DNA of 41,818 nt from Gliomastix tumulicola (lineage: Eukaryota; Ascomycota; Sordariomycetes; Hypocreales; Bionectriaceae). The first letter of the stretch is position 1; the number at the start of each line of letters is the position of its first letter. The stretch is taken from NCBI GenBank assembly GCA_001599755.1, contig BCHX01000011.1:523207-565024 (forward strand), read 5' to 3'. Below the pieces are notes generated by a model, which ran no database searches, was not told where the DNA came from, and worked only from the letters and a program-made list of their open reading frames with translations. Position numbers and translations under genes: made by a program. Below, piece by piece: positions 30,103 to 40,922 of the stretch.

Positions 30103-31089
30103 ATGCCGCCTGCCACCATGCCACAACCATCCATATTCACGCATTCCCAACAGGTGAAAAGCCCAGTCCATCCAGCCCTCCAGTCAACAGCGAAATATCT
30201 ACATCAACCCTGCAACATGAACCAGCAGAGTATGGACGCAGGGAGGTTCTACCAACAGATCCCCCAACGGCCAACCCTGCCTTTTCAAACAGCACCAGCA
30301 GCACCGCAGCCGTTTCAGGCAGCGCCCTACCAAGCCTATCCAGCACCCTTCCAAGCGCAAGCAGCCTATCAGGCGCAACCACTGCACCCACCCGAACAGC
30401 CTCAACAGCCTCCACAGCCTCCACAGCCTCCACAGCCTCCACAGCCTCCACAGCCTCTGTACGCGACTCAACCCTACCGTTCCCTGCCTCAACTACGATC
30501 GGCAACAGACATCGCGACATCCGAGCAAGGCCAGCATAAGCCAGCTCGCAGCCATCCTCTCCTGCCCAATTTTGCCGAAGCCTTCAACACGCCGTAAGTC
30601 GCACTTTTCACATAGATAGTAAGATACTAACTAAGACGATGCAGAGTAGGCAAAGATGACCTTCGTTTGACCGAGCTAGCAAAAGAGTACGTATCCTTAT
30701 GTTTAGTCTATCCTAATTTCGCTAACGAGTGGCAACAGAGTGCGGGCGCTCGTGGACCTGTGAGTAGTTGCACATGCTCGCATGGCCAGTGTCATGCTGA
30801 CAGAAGAAGCAGAGTCCAGAATATCCGTAACGATCTTGCTACCCAAAAAGCCTCTCACGCAAGTCTTCAAACTAGACTTGACCACTTTGAGCCTCTGCTA
30901 CAGGCTTCGGAAGCCAACAAGTGCCAGTCGTGGGAGCAGATAAAAGAGTATGTTGGCCACAGTCCAAGATCTAGGAGCCGTGCTGACCATAAGTGTAGGA
31001 CCAAGAAGGCTGTTGTGGATCTTCAGGAGAAGTTTGAGCGAATGTACGAGCTCACAACCCAGTTACCGCCTATGTTCCAGTCCATGTGA
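30103..31089 (+). CDS. Pro/Gln-rich coiled-coil protein, five exons
   Basis: Exons are 30103-30593, 30645-30686, 30739-30759, 30813-30947 and 30999-31089. The four introns are 51-53 nt. The first has an ideal TACTAAC branch; the others have GCTAAC or CTGAC. All phases agree, giving 259 residues. The N-terminal ~160 residues are Pro/Gln/Ala-rich, with five PQPP units encoded by a CCTCCACAG repeat near 30411-30458. The C-terminal ~95 residues form a predicted coiled coil (LTELAKEVRALVDL; ASLQTRLDHFEPLL; VVDLQEKFERMYEL). The third exon is only 21 nt. The acceptor of intron 3 could instead be 30803, adding three residues. I recognise no family. A PQ-rich arm with a coil suggests a scaffold or transcription-related protein, which is inference. 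ATG 30118 is an alternative start. Confidence 0.65.
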
Positions 31090-31949
31090 GCATGTTGGTA
31101 CCCTCTTACCTCCAGCTAGACGGCCAGTTCAGGGACATCTCAAAAATACGGTGGTATTTCAAAGCTATCCGCCAATAGCTTCGCCCGAGACACTAGGGTT
31201 AGCTACAGGAAAGGGTCTACGGCCAGCTCGTTGAAGGGTGACGGAACACGAAAGATCTGCCATCCTCTGATGGGCAAATGAAGGATTTAGTCATAACGGA
31301 TTCTAGAGTATGAGAGCTGCTCAGTGTAGTCTAATCAACGCTGCGCTAAAATCGTAAGGCGTGTCCTGGTAGAGTCTGCCGCCTCCCATGGCCCCCGACC
31401 CACCCCGCTCTCCTGCTTCAGATCACGTGACCGGTGGGCGTTGGCAAGAAATGTTCGTTAAGTAGATGCCTGGGTGAGCTGGCTTGCGCAGTACAGTGTT
31501 TGCGTCCATGACAGGGTACGGCCCAAGCCCAAACTACGCGATGATAGAGGCTTCCCGAGATTCCCTAGGCCGGTGTTCAGCGGCCGCGTGGTAGCGACTA
31601 ACGGTAACCCTACCCGTCTGCTCCCCTTGCCGCACGGGGACGAGTCTTGCTCGATACTACTACGCTACATGCTGGACTATTGATCATGAGTCGGAACTAC
31701 AGCAGTCAATACGAGTCGAATGACCATTTTAGTGAGACCTCGTGACAGGCTGTTCGTTGTAACCAATCCGTCGCCCGCAGGACGTCCAAAGACGGGGACG
31801 TCGCAACCCCCACTCTACCACAGTCCAAAGAGCCGTAGGAGTACATCTGGTTAGGCTAGGCTTTCGAGCCGGAAAATGGGCGTCAGGATGGAGAGAAGCT
31901 GGAGGCAGCGGATGCGGGGTAGCAGGAAGAGAAAGGACATGCTACTAGT
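31090..31949. other. Intergenic region
   Basis: No gene recognised. Short open frames lack domains. The right end merges into the inverted copy of the dispersed repeat. Confidence 0.55.
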
Positions 31950-33240
31950 GACGAGTCGCCAGCAATGCGTCATCAAATTAGGGCCAAGGCACCCAGCGGT
32001 GCAGGCTACTATGGCCGCGGCGGCTCGGGGTGATCTGAGGCGTCTCACGGGGTAAGATCAGGATAGCGAGCGACCGGGAATGTAGGGTGGGTGGGGTGTC
32101 GTAGGCGTACTCCGTGGACGATGACGGGGGCGAGCGAGGCGTGGGCAGTCGGTTCTGGCTGGGGAGTTGACTGAGCCAGGGCGTAGGGCAAGAGGGCGGC
32201 GGAGATACTACTGAATCAAGGTTCACTAGGGCCCATGAGTGAAGACGAGGGTTGAGTGAGCTACGCCAAGGCCCCTGTAAGGTGAGAGTGCTAGTCAGCT
32301 TGGCCAGGCTGGGGCCCCTGCTAGCCAGGTGGCTAGATGACTGAGCTAAATCAGGGCCCCTGCAAGCCACTACAATGAACCACCAAGCTAAGATATTAGA
32401 GTAGTAAGCTAAACCAAGGCCTATGTTCGCCAGGGCATTGGTGCAGTGCGCTGAGCAAGGGCCAATGTAAGGCTACGACGCTCGTTGGCCACGCTAAGCA
32501 AGGAGCCCTGCAAACCCTTACGCTAGATGACCGGGCTGCGCCAGGTCCCCTGCAATGCCACAGTGCTAGTCCAGTAGACCAGGCCAGGGCCCATATACGT
32601 TCATGCACCGGCTGAGCAAGCTAGACAAGGGCCCTGCCCGGGATGATCAAGCTAAGTCAAGGTCCCTGCAAGGTCAGAATCATCGTCAGCTAAGCTAAGC
32701 AAGGGCCCCTGCAAGCCACGACATTGGACGACTGAGCTGAGCCAGGGACCATGTGGCTCACGATGCCAGTTCAGTCAGCTAAGCCAGGACCCTCCGTGAA
32801 GCCAAGACGCCAGCCAATTGACCTAAGCTAGGGACCATCTACGCTAAGTAAGGGCCCCTGTAAGCGAGAGAACCAGTCCATTAGCCTAGTCTGGGGCCCA
32901 TGTAGGTCTAGACGCTTGTCGACTAGGTCAAGCCAGGGCCCCTGCAAGATCAGAGCACGGGTCTGTCTAGCTAGACCAGGGCCCATGTCAGCACAGAAAC
33001 TCGTCACTTGAGCCAGGCCAGGGCCCCTATCACATCAGGACGCCACCCGTCGAAACCGACTGCAAATTCCTGTCAAGACACAATACTAGTCGATCGAGCT
33101 AAGCTAGAACCCCTACAAACCATTGCACTGGGCCTATGCACGCCAACACGCCGTCTAGCCACCCCAGGCCAGGACCCTGCAACACCTATTCACCACTCAA
33201 CGAAGCTAAACCAGCACCCATCTAAGCCGTCCCGCAAGCC
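31950..33240 (-). repeat. Dispersed element and GGGCCC array, copy C (inverted relative to copy B)
   Basis: Positions 32050-32143 match the reverse complement of 6832-6929. The match fades toward 31950 against 6970-7010 (shared GTGCCTTGGCCCT). From about 32240 to 33240 an array of imperfect ~55-60 bp units carries the core CTAAGCCAGGGCCCCTGCAAG, nearly all in one orientation. Order and orientation are the mirror image of 5800-7010. The two copies, 25 kb apart, therefore form a large inverted repeat. Units are diverged (about 70-90% by eye), so it is old. No open frame of interest crosses it. Confidence 0.8.
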
Positions 33241-33876
33241 AGCACCTCGGCACAGTAGCCTTGCTTCCACACCCCGCCCTCCCCTGCCACTCATGCCACA
33301 TCACCACCCCCTCGCAACCCCCGAGGCCGGACGATGGCGCGGGGGCCCTGGCGTAGAGGTGAAATATGGCGCATTGGGGTGCGATAAGGGGGGTGCGGCG
33401 GGGGNCCAGTATGCATGAAGCTCATTACGCCCGGGAGGGTTTACCTCATAGGGCCCGGGTGCCAGTATGAGGCTTCCACGAACAAAACGCCCAACTGAGC
33501 ACCCTTGCGCACCCGAGCATGGGTCGTGCCAGCAGGGCAAGTGCCATCACATGGCTCCGTACCATAGCGTTGATGGCGAGAGCGGCTGCGGGCCACCATG
33601 GCCGTGAGGTGCTCCCCCCCTCCGTCTCACTAGATTGAATCCTTCATTCGTTCCTCTCCTCCATTGCGCTAGTGTATACTTAGCCTCGTCAAGCGCAAAC
33701 GACCGTTCCTCAGCACCTCGTTGCCGGCCCGCCATGTACCTACTCGCACACGCTTTTGGGACCCTTATAAGACGTACCGTACAGACCTGTGCTCTTCAAG
33801 CTACTATAACCCAAACCCTTATCTCTATTGTCACACGTATTGTCCTAAAGGGCACCATACCAACGCGTACCGCACG
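33241..33876. other. Region upstream of P450
   Basis: No separate gene recognised. The P450 frame stays open upstream to 33721 but without the membrane-anchor pattern, so I treat it as leader. One ambiguous base at 33405. Confidence 0.5.
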
Positions 33877-35517
33877 ATGATTATTCCCTTCGTTAGCCTC
33901 GGCTTCTTACTGCTGGTTTCCTTGGTCTACTGTCTTCACAAGCCAGGGGCGGCCCTCAACCTCCCCCCAGGGCCAAGGTCACTCCCTATAGTCGGCAGCC
34001 CCAGTCACCTCCCGTCGTCGTGCGAACCTGAGTACAGGCACTGGCTCAAGTTCAAAGATCTCTACGGGCCAGTGAGTTCACTGACTGTCCTTGGTCGCAC
34101 CATGGTCATCCTACACGACAAGCAAGCGGTGGACTTCCTACTCAAGGAAAATTCCACCAGCACATCTGACAGGCCCGTCCAGCCCTTTGCCGATCTCTGC
34201 GGCTTTGGTGTGTTCCTGTCCAGCCTCCAATATGGTCCGATCTACCGCCGTTGCCGGGACATGATCAGACGACAGATGGGGAGCAGCAAAGCCAAAGCAG
34301 CACGTTGGGCCACGGTGCAGGACGTCGAGTCGCGGAGGCTGCTACTTCGGACGTTAGCAGCTCCGGACGAGCTCATCAGCCATTTCAAAACGTAGGCCTA
34401 GGTTTACTGCCCATATTTGATCGAAGTGCCACTAATTAGCTACAGGCAATCAACTGCCGTCATCCTGCAGATTACTTATGGCTATTCGATTTCCCACGAT
34501 AAACCCGATCAACTAGTCCGGATCATTGAGGACTTCATGGATAATATTTCCCTCGCCTATGTGCCTCTCAAATGGGCTGTCGACGTCTTCCCCTGGCTCT
34601 CGTACCTACCCGACTGGTTCCCCGGCACGGGCTTCAAACAGACAGCAAAGGAGTGGAGCCGGCTTACAGAAGATGTCGTCAACCTCCCGTATGCGACCGT
34701 CCGCAGACAGATGGCCGATGGCTCCCACAGACCTTCTTTCGTTTCTGCGTTGGTGGAAGACTACAGCGGGAGGGACGGCGTGGAAGGGCTGAGTCAGAAC
34801 GACGAGACACTGATCAAAAATACGGCAGCGATCATGTACGGCGGCGGCGCGGATACAACCTCCTCAGTCATGACCTGCTTTTTGCTCGCCATGGTACTCT
34901 ATCCCGACGTGCAGAAGAAAGCACAGAAAGAGATTGATGATAGGATTCCACCAGCAACCAGACTTCCAGAGCTGTACGATCGAGACAGTTTGACGTACGT
35001 CAACGCTGTGGTCAAAGAGTGCCATCGTTGGTTCCCCATTGTGCCTATGGGACAGTGTCATGTGGCGATGAAGAACTTGCAATATGGCGGATACGATATT
35101 CCCAAGGGGTCCTTCCTTCTTCCAGCCAGATGGTGGTTCTTGCATGACCCTACAGTCTACTCTCACCCGGACATCTTCGAGCCTGAGCGCTTCCTGGGGC
35201 CGCGGTGCGAGCCGGACCCAACGCCCCATCAATTTGGTTATGGTAGACGGGCATGCCCAGGCCAGTATATTGCGTCGGACACTCTCTTCCTTACCATGGC
35301 ACGTATCTTGGCTACATTCGACATCCGAAAAGCCGTCAACGAGAACGGGCGGGAGCTTGAGGTCGCCCCGCAATCGCGAGCCGGCATCATAGACTGCCCT
35401 GCTCTGTTCCCGTATGATATACGGCCAAGGAGCAAAGAACAGATCGACCTAATCATTAGGTCACAAAAACAGTTTCCGGGAGAGGGCGGCGATCCTCTTC
35501 ACCTTGGGATTAGCTAA
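33877..35517 (+). CDS. Cytochrome P450 monooxygenase, two exons
   Basis: Exons 33877-34391 and 34446-35517 flank a 54-nt intron (donor GTAGGC, branch CACTAAT, acceptor CTACAG). The phase-2 join gives 528 residues. The start at 33877 gives an N-terminal ER anchor (FVSLGFLLLVSLVYCL) followed by the proline hinge LPPGPRSLPIVG. Visible hallmarks are the I-helix GGGADTTSS near 304-312, the K-helix ExxR as ECHRW at 363-367 and the PERF motif FEPERF. The heme-binding loop FGYGRRACPG has Cys 442 as iron ligand. All catalytic signatures are intact and length is normal. It resembles fungal O-methylsterigmatocystin oxidoreductase-type P450s (my recollection, not a search). It would hydroxylate or oxidise a small molecule, plausibly the terpenoid of this cluster. 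It contains no Ns, unlike its neighbours. Confidence 0.9.
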
Positions 35518-36274
35518 GGCAGGTTTCTTAGCCCGGGTGGAGGCTGCAAGAAAGAGGAGGGTGAGGAGTCCGTGGAACGTTAGTACGGAGGCTCGGAAAG
35601 GAAGGGAGACGCAAGAATTTGTAGTGCTGTGGCAATCTGGTGCACCACCGGGGTAGTGGGCGATGGTCTAGGATTCTAGAAACTCATTCAATTGAAAGTG
35701 ACACCGTGTGTGTCGGAAAGTATATAGGCCACGCCGCAATGCCGCAATGCCCCAATCCCCACTCTAGCATTTCCCGCGGGTAGCATACTAGAGGCGAGAG
35801 TTGAGGCCGCTGGCCATAGGCGTACGGTCACTTAGTAGGCGGAGCGAGGTCCCGGCTGCACCCGAATGCTGTCAAGATCTCTTTCGTCCGGCTTGCGCGC
35901 TGTGCGGGTGAGGTCCGTGTGCCTACCTAGGAAGGACGGAAGATCGCCCNCCTTAGGCNNCCCCAACCCATCGATGCCTCACCACGACTCAGGGGGGATG
36001 CGTGTTTGCGGCCTNAGAGCACCATGAATTCTTGAGAGATAGTGGGACGCATCGGGCTTTTGCGTGTTCTATGGGCATGCATGGTCAGAATGGCAATTGA
36101 ATTGGATGGATCTTAGGCTGTAAACAATATAATACTAATGCCCGATACGCACAATCNTGACCGATAGTTTGATTCGATATCATAATCCTCATGCTAACAG
36201 AAACATGTCGCATGGGGCTACATGTATTCGGCCTCCGGCAGCGGCGCGAGCGTCAAGAGTATACTATCGCTGTG
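35518..36274. other. Intergenic region
   Basis: No gene recognised. Contains the P450 3' region and, from about 35950, several ambiguous bases. Confidence 0.6.
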
Positions 36275-36815
36275 TTACAGCCCTGGGGTTTCGTTCCCTT
36301 GGTGCGGAGGGTGATAGCGATCGTAGAAACTCTCGCACTGCCAACAAGCGAACTCGCTATAGTTTCCGCCAAGAACCGCCGCATCAAGATTTGAGAGGCC
36401 TGTTGTGATGTGGGTCAGCGTACAGGCGTATTCGGCGGTTTGGGGGGGTAAAGCTCTTTGTAACCTACTCTGCCAATCTGGTGCCTGGCTCTGCGCTCGA
36501 GACTGGTGGGCATTACTCTGCACTGTGTACAGATTCCTGATCCCGGCCTTGACCTCCCCTAGCTCGTCCTTGATTTGGCCAAGCACGACCTCCATCGTGC
36601 TCAGCCTATTCCGTAGATATCCGTTTTCCTTCTCGAGGCGCTCGATATGCTGGCCTTTCGTTGGACGCCAGACTTTGGGCGGCCCTTTGTTTTGTTTTCG
36701 CCCGCTGACGATTTGTGCGTCGGCCGAGTCTGTTGATTTGTATGATGTCAGTCCCCGTGAGTGTTTGTCTATACGGCGGTCATTTACCTGCAAGGTCCTG
36801 AGCTGGTGTAGCCAT
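36275..36815 (-). CDS. Small coiled-coil protein, two exons
   Basis: Exon 1 is 36815-36788 (28 nt) and exon 2 is 36729-36275. The 58-nt intron has donor GTAAAT, branch ACTGACA and acceptor CAACAG. The phase-1 join gives 160 residues starting MATPAQDLADSADAQ. A basic stretch (SGRKQNKGPPKVWRP) leads into a clear heptad coil (IERLEKENGYLRNRL, continuing through QIKDELGEVKAGI). The C-terminus holds Cys and His residues (FACWQCESFYDRYH). I do not recognise the family. Basic region plus coil is seen in DNA-binding dimerisers, but no basic-zipper signature is present. A 5' exon of only nine codons is short but the splice signals are good. Confidence 0.45.
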
Positions 36816-38305
36816 CGCTCATGTAGTCATGGAAATGACGGCAGAGTGCCTCAGTAAGTGACAAAGACGTTGTAGCAAGTCCAACGGCTTAGTACCGAAC
36901 CATAGCCAGGACACTGCGGAAGTCTACGCGTGCTAGATACCTCCGGGCTCATGGGGAAGCTCGANGCAAGAAAGAAGTTATGGACCTAGGGACCGGCACG
37001 CGGGGATGCAATCGAGGCATCGTGCATTCCGCAATCTTTTTATCCATCACAAAATGCCGAGCCTTTCTTGAAGGCCGATAGCTCCCCTCACTGGCTACTG
37101 GTGGCTCTACGNCCACACCCTTAGATTGATGTATTGACCCTCACACGGTAGAAACGAAAAGGGCACGTCCTCATGGCTCATGACTCTCTCGCGTGGATTT
37201 CCCATTTGGGGCTGTGCTGTCCACATTTTGCTAGAGAAGCGGGGCAGGCCAAGACTACCCGCCAGCGCTCGCTTCTATGGGCTTGATGTGTCGCAGCAAG
37301 CAGACAGTCCGGTGCTTCCAACAGACGTTCCATAGGTATCTTCGTACAAAACACGTACAAAAGGGTACAAAAAGACGGCGCAGGGGAGGGGGGTAAGTGC
37401 ATGCCCCGTATACGTGTTTCTGCCCCTAGAAGCTCTGGGCCCGAAGTTGGAGGCGGGGGGAAACAGCCAAAGGTGGCCATGCGGGGCTAGCTCGGTTCGG
37501 GGGCGTGAGCCTAACGCGGAATTGCTATCACCTTTACGACCCTCACACACCAACACCACACCGAANCACAACGTACTACACCGGAGGCCGCATAGGAGGC
37601 TGGTCCTGGCATTGGCCCTGTCAATCAACTCCGCCGCGTCACGCCATCTTTTGACTTTGAATTGGCTTAGCCCGGTCCGCGTCTCGGGTTGTATTAGCCC
37701 CTTCTCCACTTCTCCGGGCGCCTGCATTTGCTCTCTTTCTGAANGTCCTGGCCCGTCTTGGGTCCGTCTTAGCTTACCTCGCTCTCGCTCGCGGCACAGG
37801 TTATCGGNCACATCCGTATTGTAGCTCCCGGTTGCCATCCGATTGTTCCTAAGCCCTGCCCGAACAAACCGCGATCTCTCTAACCCACACCGGCCTTGGC
37901 CACTTTGCCTGCAATCTGCGTACCGAGCTTTTTGGCCCCCGCGGCCGGCTTCCGTGCTCCCTGCTTCCGTCCTTCCTCCCAAGTGGCCTGCTTCCGTGTT
38001 CAGCTGAGTGCTAACCATTATCACTACAATACTTATGGTTCTTGAGCTATAGTCGAGCACCTAGCCCATGCTNGCNACAAGCTTTGCCCCTTTGCTCGTA
38101 CGTCCCGCCAGCTTTTAGCTGCCAGGCTTAAGCTCACGCATCTCATCAGCCACTGGCCCGTCACTGGACTCTGCCGACGGGCCTTTTCCGGGCACCCCTG
38201 CCACCCCTGCCACCCTATGCCTGGCATGAGTTGGCCAAAGCCCCTCGCCGGTCACCGGATTCCCACTTGCTCTGTGTTANGGCCTGGTCACCCGTAGCCN
38301 TATAA
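36816..38305. other. Region without a supported gene
   Basis: A minus-strand frame runs open from 38018 (ATG) to 37275, about 247 codons. It is rich in Gly, Arg and Glu, with near-repeats of TEAG type and no domain. It may be a decayed retroelement ORF or chance. The flank around 38170-38215 carries short GCCACCCCT repeats. Several Ns. Confidence 0.4.
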
Positions 38306-38430
38306 GCGCTGTAGGCACACCCTTGATTGCTCAGTCATCGACCAATGGCCCAATCTTTTGCCCAAGTGGCGTAGTGGGATGTGCCTCCACTACTGTACGA
38401 ACNCCAGACTAGCTGGATTCGTGACACTCT
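38306..38430 (-). repeat. Dispersed element right end (copy D, inverted)
   Basis: The reverse complement of this stretch aligns with 7253-7391 at roughly 85-90% identity by eye. Shared blocks include ACACCCTTGATTGCTCAGTC on the plus strand and CAAGTGGCGTAGT. It lies about 140 bp upstream of the methyltransferase start, so it may contribute to that promoter. Confidence 0.8.
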
Positions 38431-38572
38431 GCCCAGGCAACGGAATTGNCTATCTTGGGCCTTTGGTNAANCAAGCACCAATAGCCATGTCTATAGAATG
38501 TCTATAAACAGCTGGCGACGGCCTTTTCGGTGTCCTAGTGGATTTACGAGGGTAGCAAACAATCAATACACA

Positions 38573-39519
38573 ATGTCGTCTCCGATCTACAGTCTGAACC
38601 GAGAGCATGAGAAGGGAAGGCTGGACAGCCAGCATGCCGTCTTCAAGTCCATCACCAGGACACTCCTTCCCGATCATGTTTATGAGCATTTGTCCGCGCT
38701 TGGGCGGCCCCCCGCGGTAGCTGATGTGGCTGCTGGCTCCGGAATCTGGCTCTTAGACCTGGCCCATACGCTTCCGGCCACATCGCGCCTCGACGGCTTT
38801 GACCTAGATACGTCCAAGTTTCCCCAATCCGTTCCACCCAANGTGCGATTCCAATATGGCGACTGTCTCAGACCGTTCCCCGAGAGTTTGCANGGACAAT
38901 ATGACTGCGTCCACGTGCGGCTCCTAGCCACCGCTCTCCGAGCTGAGGAATGGGCGGTCGTNGCGAGGCACCTGCGGGATCTCCTGCGTTCAGACGGATG
39001 GCTGGTGTGGGATGAGATGGGCCATACAAGCTGCACCTGCATACCCATGACGGGGCATTTCCAGAAAACCATCGCTACCGATGTCCGATGGGCCATCTCG
39101 CTGGGCAGAGATGTTACGTGAGTACACCCCTACTTGCAGAAGACTACACCAGCGTTGGAGGACTGACACGTTGAAGCGCTCTGGTGAAACTCAAGCGGAC
39201 TGTCGAGAGCGAGGGTTTCAGCCACTGCCAGGAGCAGCAATTCAACACCTATGCTGCGAGCCGAGAAATCCAGGTGGCCGCGAGCAAAGTCATCATCGCT
39301 GGTTTTGGACAGATCATGCACGGCATGGTCGATCAGGGCGGGTTCGAGGACATACAGACGCACGATGTAGCNAACCAGAGGACAGCGGAGCTGNGAGAGG
39401 ACATCGAGGAGGGGATCTGTCTCATCGGCTTTCACATCNACTGGGTTAGTGGCCAGAAGCTAGACCTACCAACCGTCAGTTTCAATGAGATGGCGGGGCC
39501 GGGCCTTCAACAACCGTAG
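38573..39519 (+). CDS. SAM-dependent methyltransferase, fungal secondary-metabolite type, two exons
   Basis: Exons 38573-39117 and 39177-39519 flank a 59-nt intron (donor GTGAGT, branch GACTGAC, acceptor TTGAAG). The join is in frame and gives 295 residues. The N-terminal NREHEKGRLDSQHAVF block is typical of a family of fungal class I methyltransferases found in biosynthetic clusters. Motif I for S-adenosylmethionine reads VADVAAGSGIWLLDLA (49-64), slightly off the usual GxGxG. The acidic ribose-binding loop is GFDLD (75-79). A conserved FQYGDCLRPFPESL segment and a GWLVWDEMGHTSC motif follow. It would O-, N- or C-methylate a small molecule in the cytosol. Neighbouring P450 and nitrilase genes support pathway membership, but the substrate is unknown. 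The second exon has several Ns. Confidence 0.8.
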
Positions 39520-40922
39520 TTTNAAGGGNCTACTGTGGATAGCTTCGCGNATTACACGCATTCGGGTTGGGTTGGCTACACCTCCAGTGTGTGCTCCCCC
39601 TTATCCTTACTGAAGAGCGCGCATGGGTGTGCTCGATTAGCAAGTCGTAGCTGCGCAGTACCCTGGCTCAAACAGCACGTCCACCGATAGCCACTGATGT
39701 GAAAGAAAGACGAAAGGCAGATGGAGTTAACAGAGATTAGGCTANCAAGTCTTTCACGTACACTGATATCTTGAAATCATGTGAAAGGGGACGGTTACTT
39801 GCTTAGTGAATTGAGCCGAGAATGGCGTAAAGAAGGCGCATTCATCGCCACTCTCCGTAACGCCCCGAGGCGTAGCGACCTTGACATTGTTGGCCTCACT
39901 TCCACTTGCTTCTTCCCACGGCTTCAACGCCTATCAGCGGCTAAATCATCGGCCGTCGTCAAGGCAATGATCGCGTCCTTCGCGGAAGCCCATGACAGAA
40001 GGAACGATTCGCATGGAGGAATAGACCGCCGCATCAATAAGGCCTTGGAATACGCGGTGCACAGACGGGGTGGTAGGCGCAAACAAAGTCGTTGTGGCGA
40101 GGGAAAACGGGGGGGCGTTGCTATGACCGGCGAGCCGACCCCCGTCCCGGCGTGGGTATTCTGCGTCGCCCAGGACGTCTGAGGGAGATGTGATGGTACT
40201 CGTGGGCCATCTCAATGACAGGTCCTGTTCTTTGGGAGCATCTTTCGCTACAGGAGCGCAACCCTAGTGTGTCTCTATACATATGACTCACGCGACTCCT
40301 GGCACCTTAGGCGGGGGCGGAGGTCGCGCTGCACAGGGGACCGTCCCTAGGCGAAGAGCCCAAAGAACGTCTAGGATGGATCCGGACTTGCTGGGATGTT
40401 CATGCAATGACCCCGCCGGCCGGGCCTGGACTATTTGTTCTACGCCATGGAGTGAATTGGACAACGGGGCGAGGGAGCTAAGGCGACGCCTGCAACAGCC
40501 CCCGATGGCCATGCGGGGACGGCGACACCAGCTTGTCCTTGTCGGTGGAGCTGGCGCACGGTGGACTGGAAAATCCCCCCGGTCTTGTTGAACCGCGGCG
40601 TGTTCTGGAACTTGCTGACGGGCAGGTTTCCTCACGGTCATCTGACATCCTGGTCGATGCTAGGGCTTTACAAGGATGCGAGCTACCAAATCCGTTATGC
40701 TGCACCGAAGGACGTCCTCAGAGGTGTGAGTCACGGTGACAAGGATTGCATCAAACGTGGAGCCCGATCAATGGGGCCTATCATAGACGAACCCTTCATC
40801 TTCCATGCCGTATGCTGAGACCTGTAAATATAAGGCGGCATTTCTTTACCTTGCCATGCAGAAAGAAACAGACACCGAGCCAACAGTGGCTCTCCCATTC
40901 CTTTCAGCNTATCCTCGACACC
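39520..40922. other. Intergenic region with unassigned open frames
   Basis: Plus frames at 39781-40182 (no ATG start) and 40561-40818 read as partly protein-like (for example VLLNRGVFWNLLTGRF) but show no domain I can name. They could be remnants of a decayed gene. The final ~100 bp before 40923 is the leader of the nitrilase. Confidence 0.45.

Noticed and set aside
32240..33240. Regularly spaced repeats resembling a CRISPR array
   Set aside because: Eukaryotic context, diverged repeats, spacers of unequal length and no cas genes; it is a minisatellite-like array.
37275..38018. About 247-codon minus-strand frame, considered as a retroelement ORF
   Set aside because: Low-complexity Gly/Arg/Glu composition, several Ns and no gag or polymerase motif; kept only as a note in the gene-free entry.
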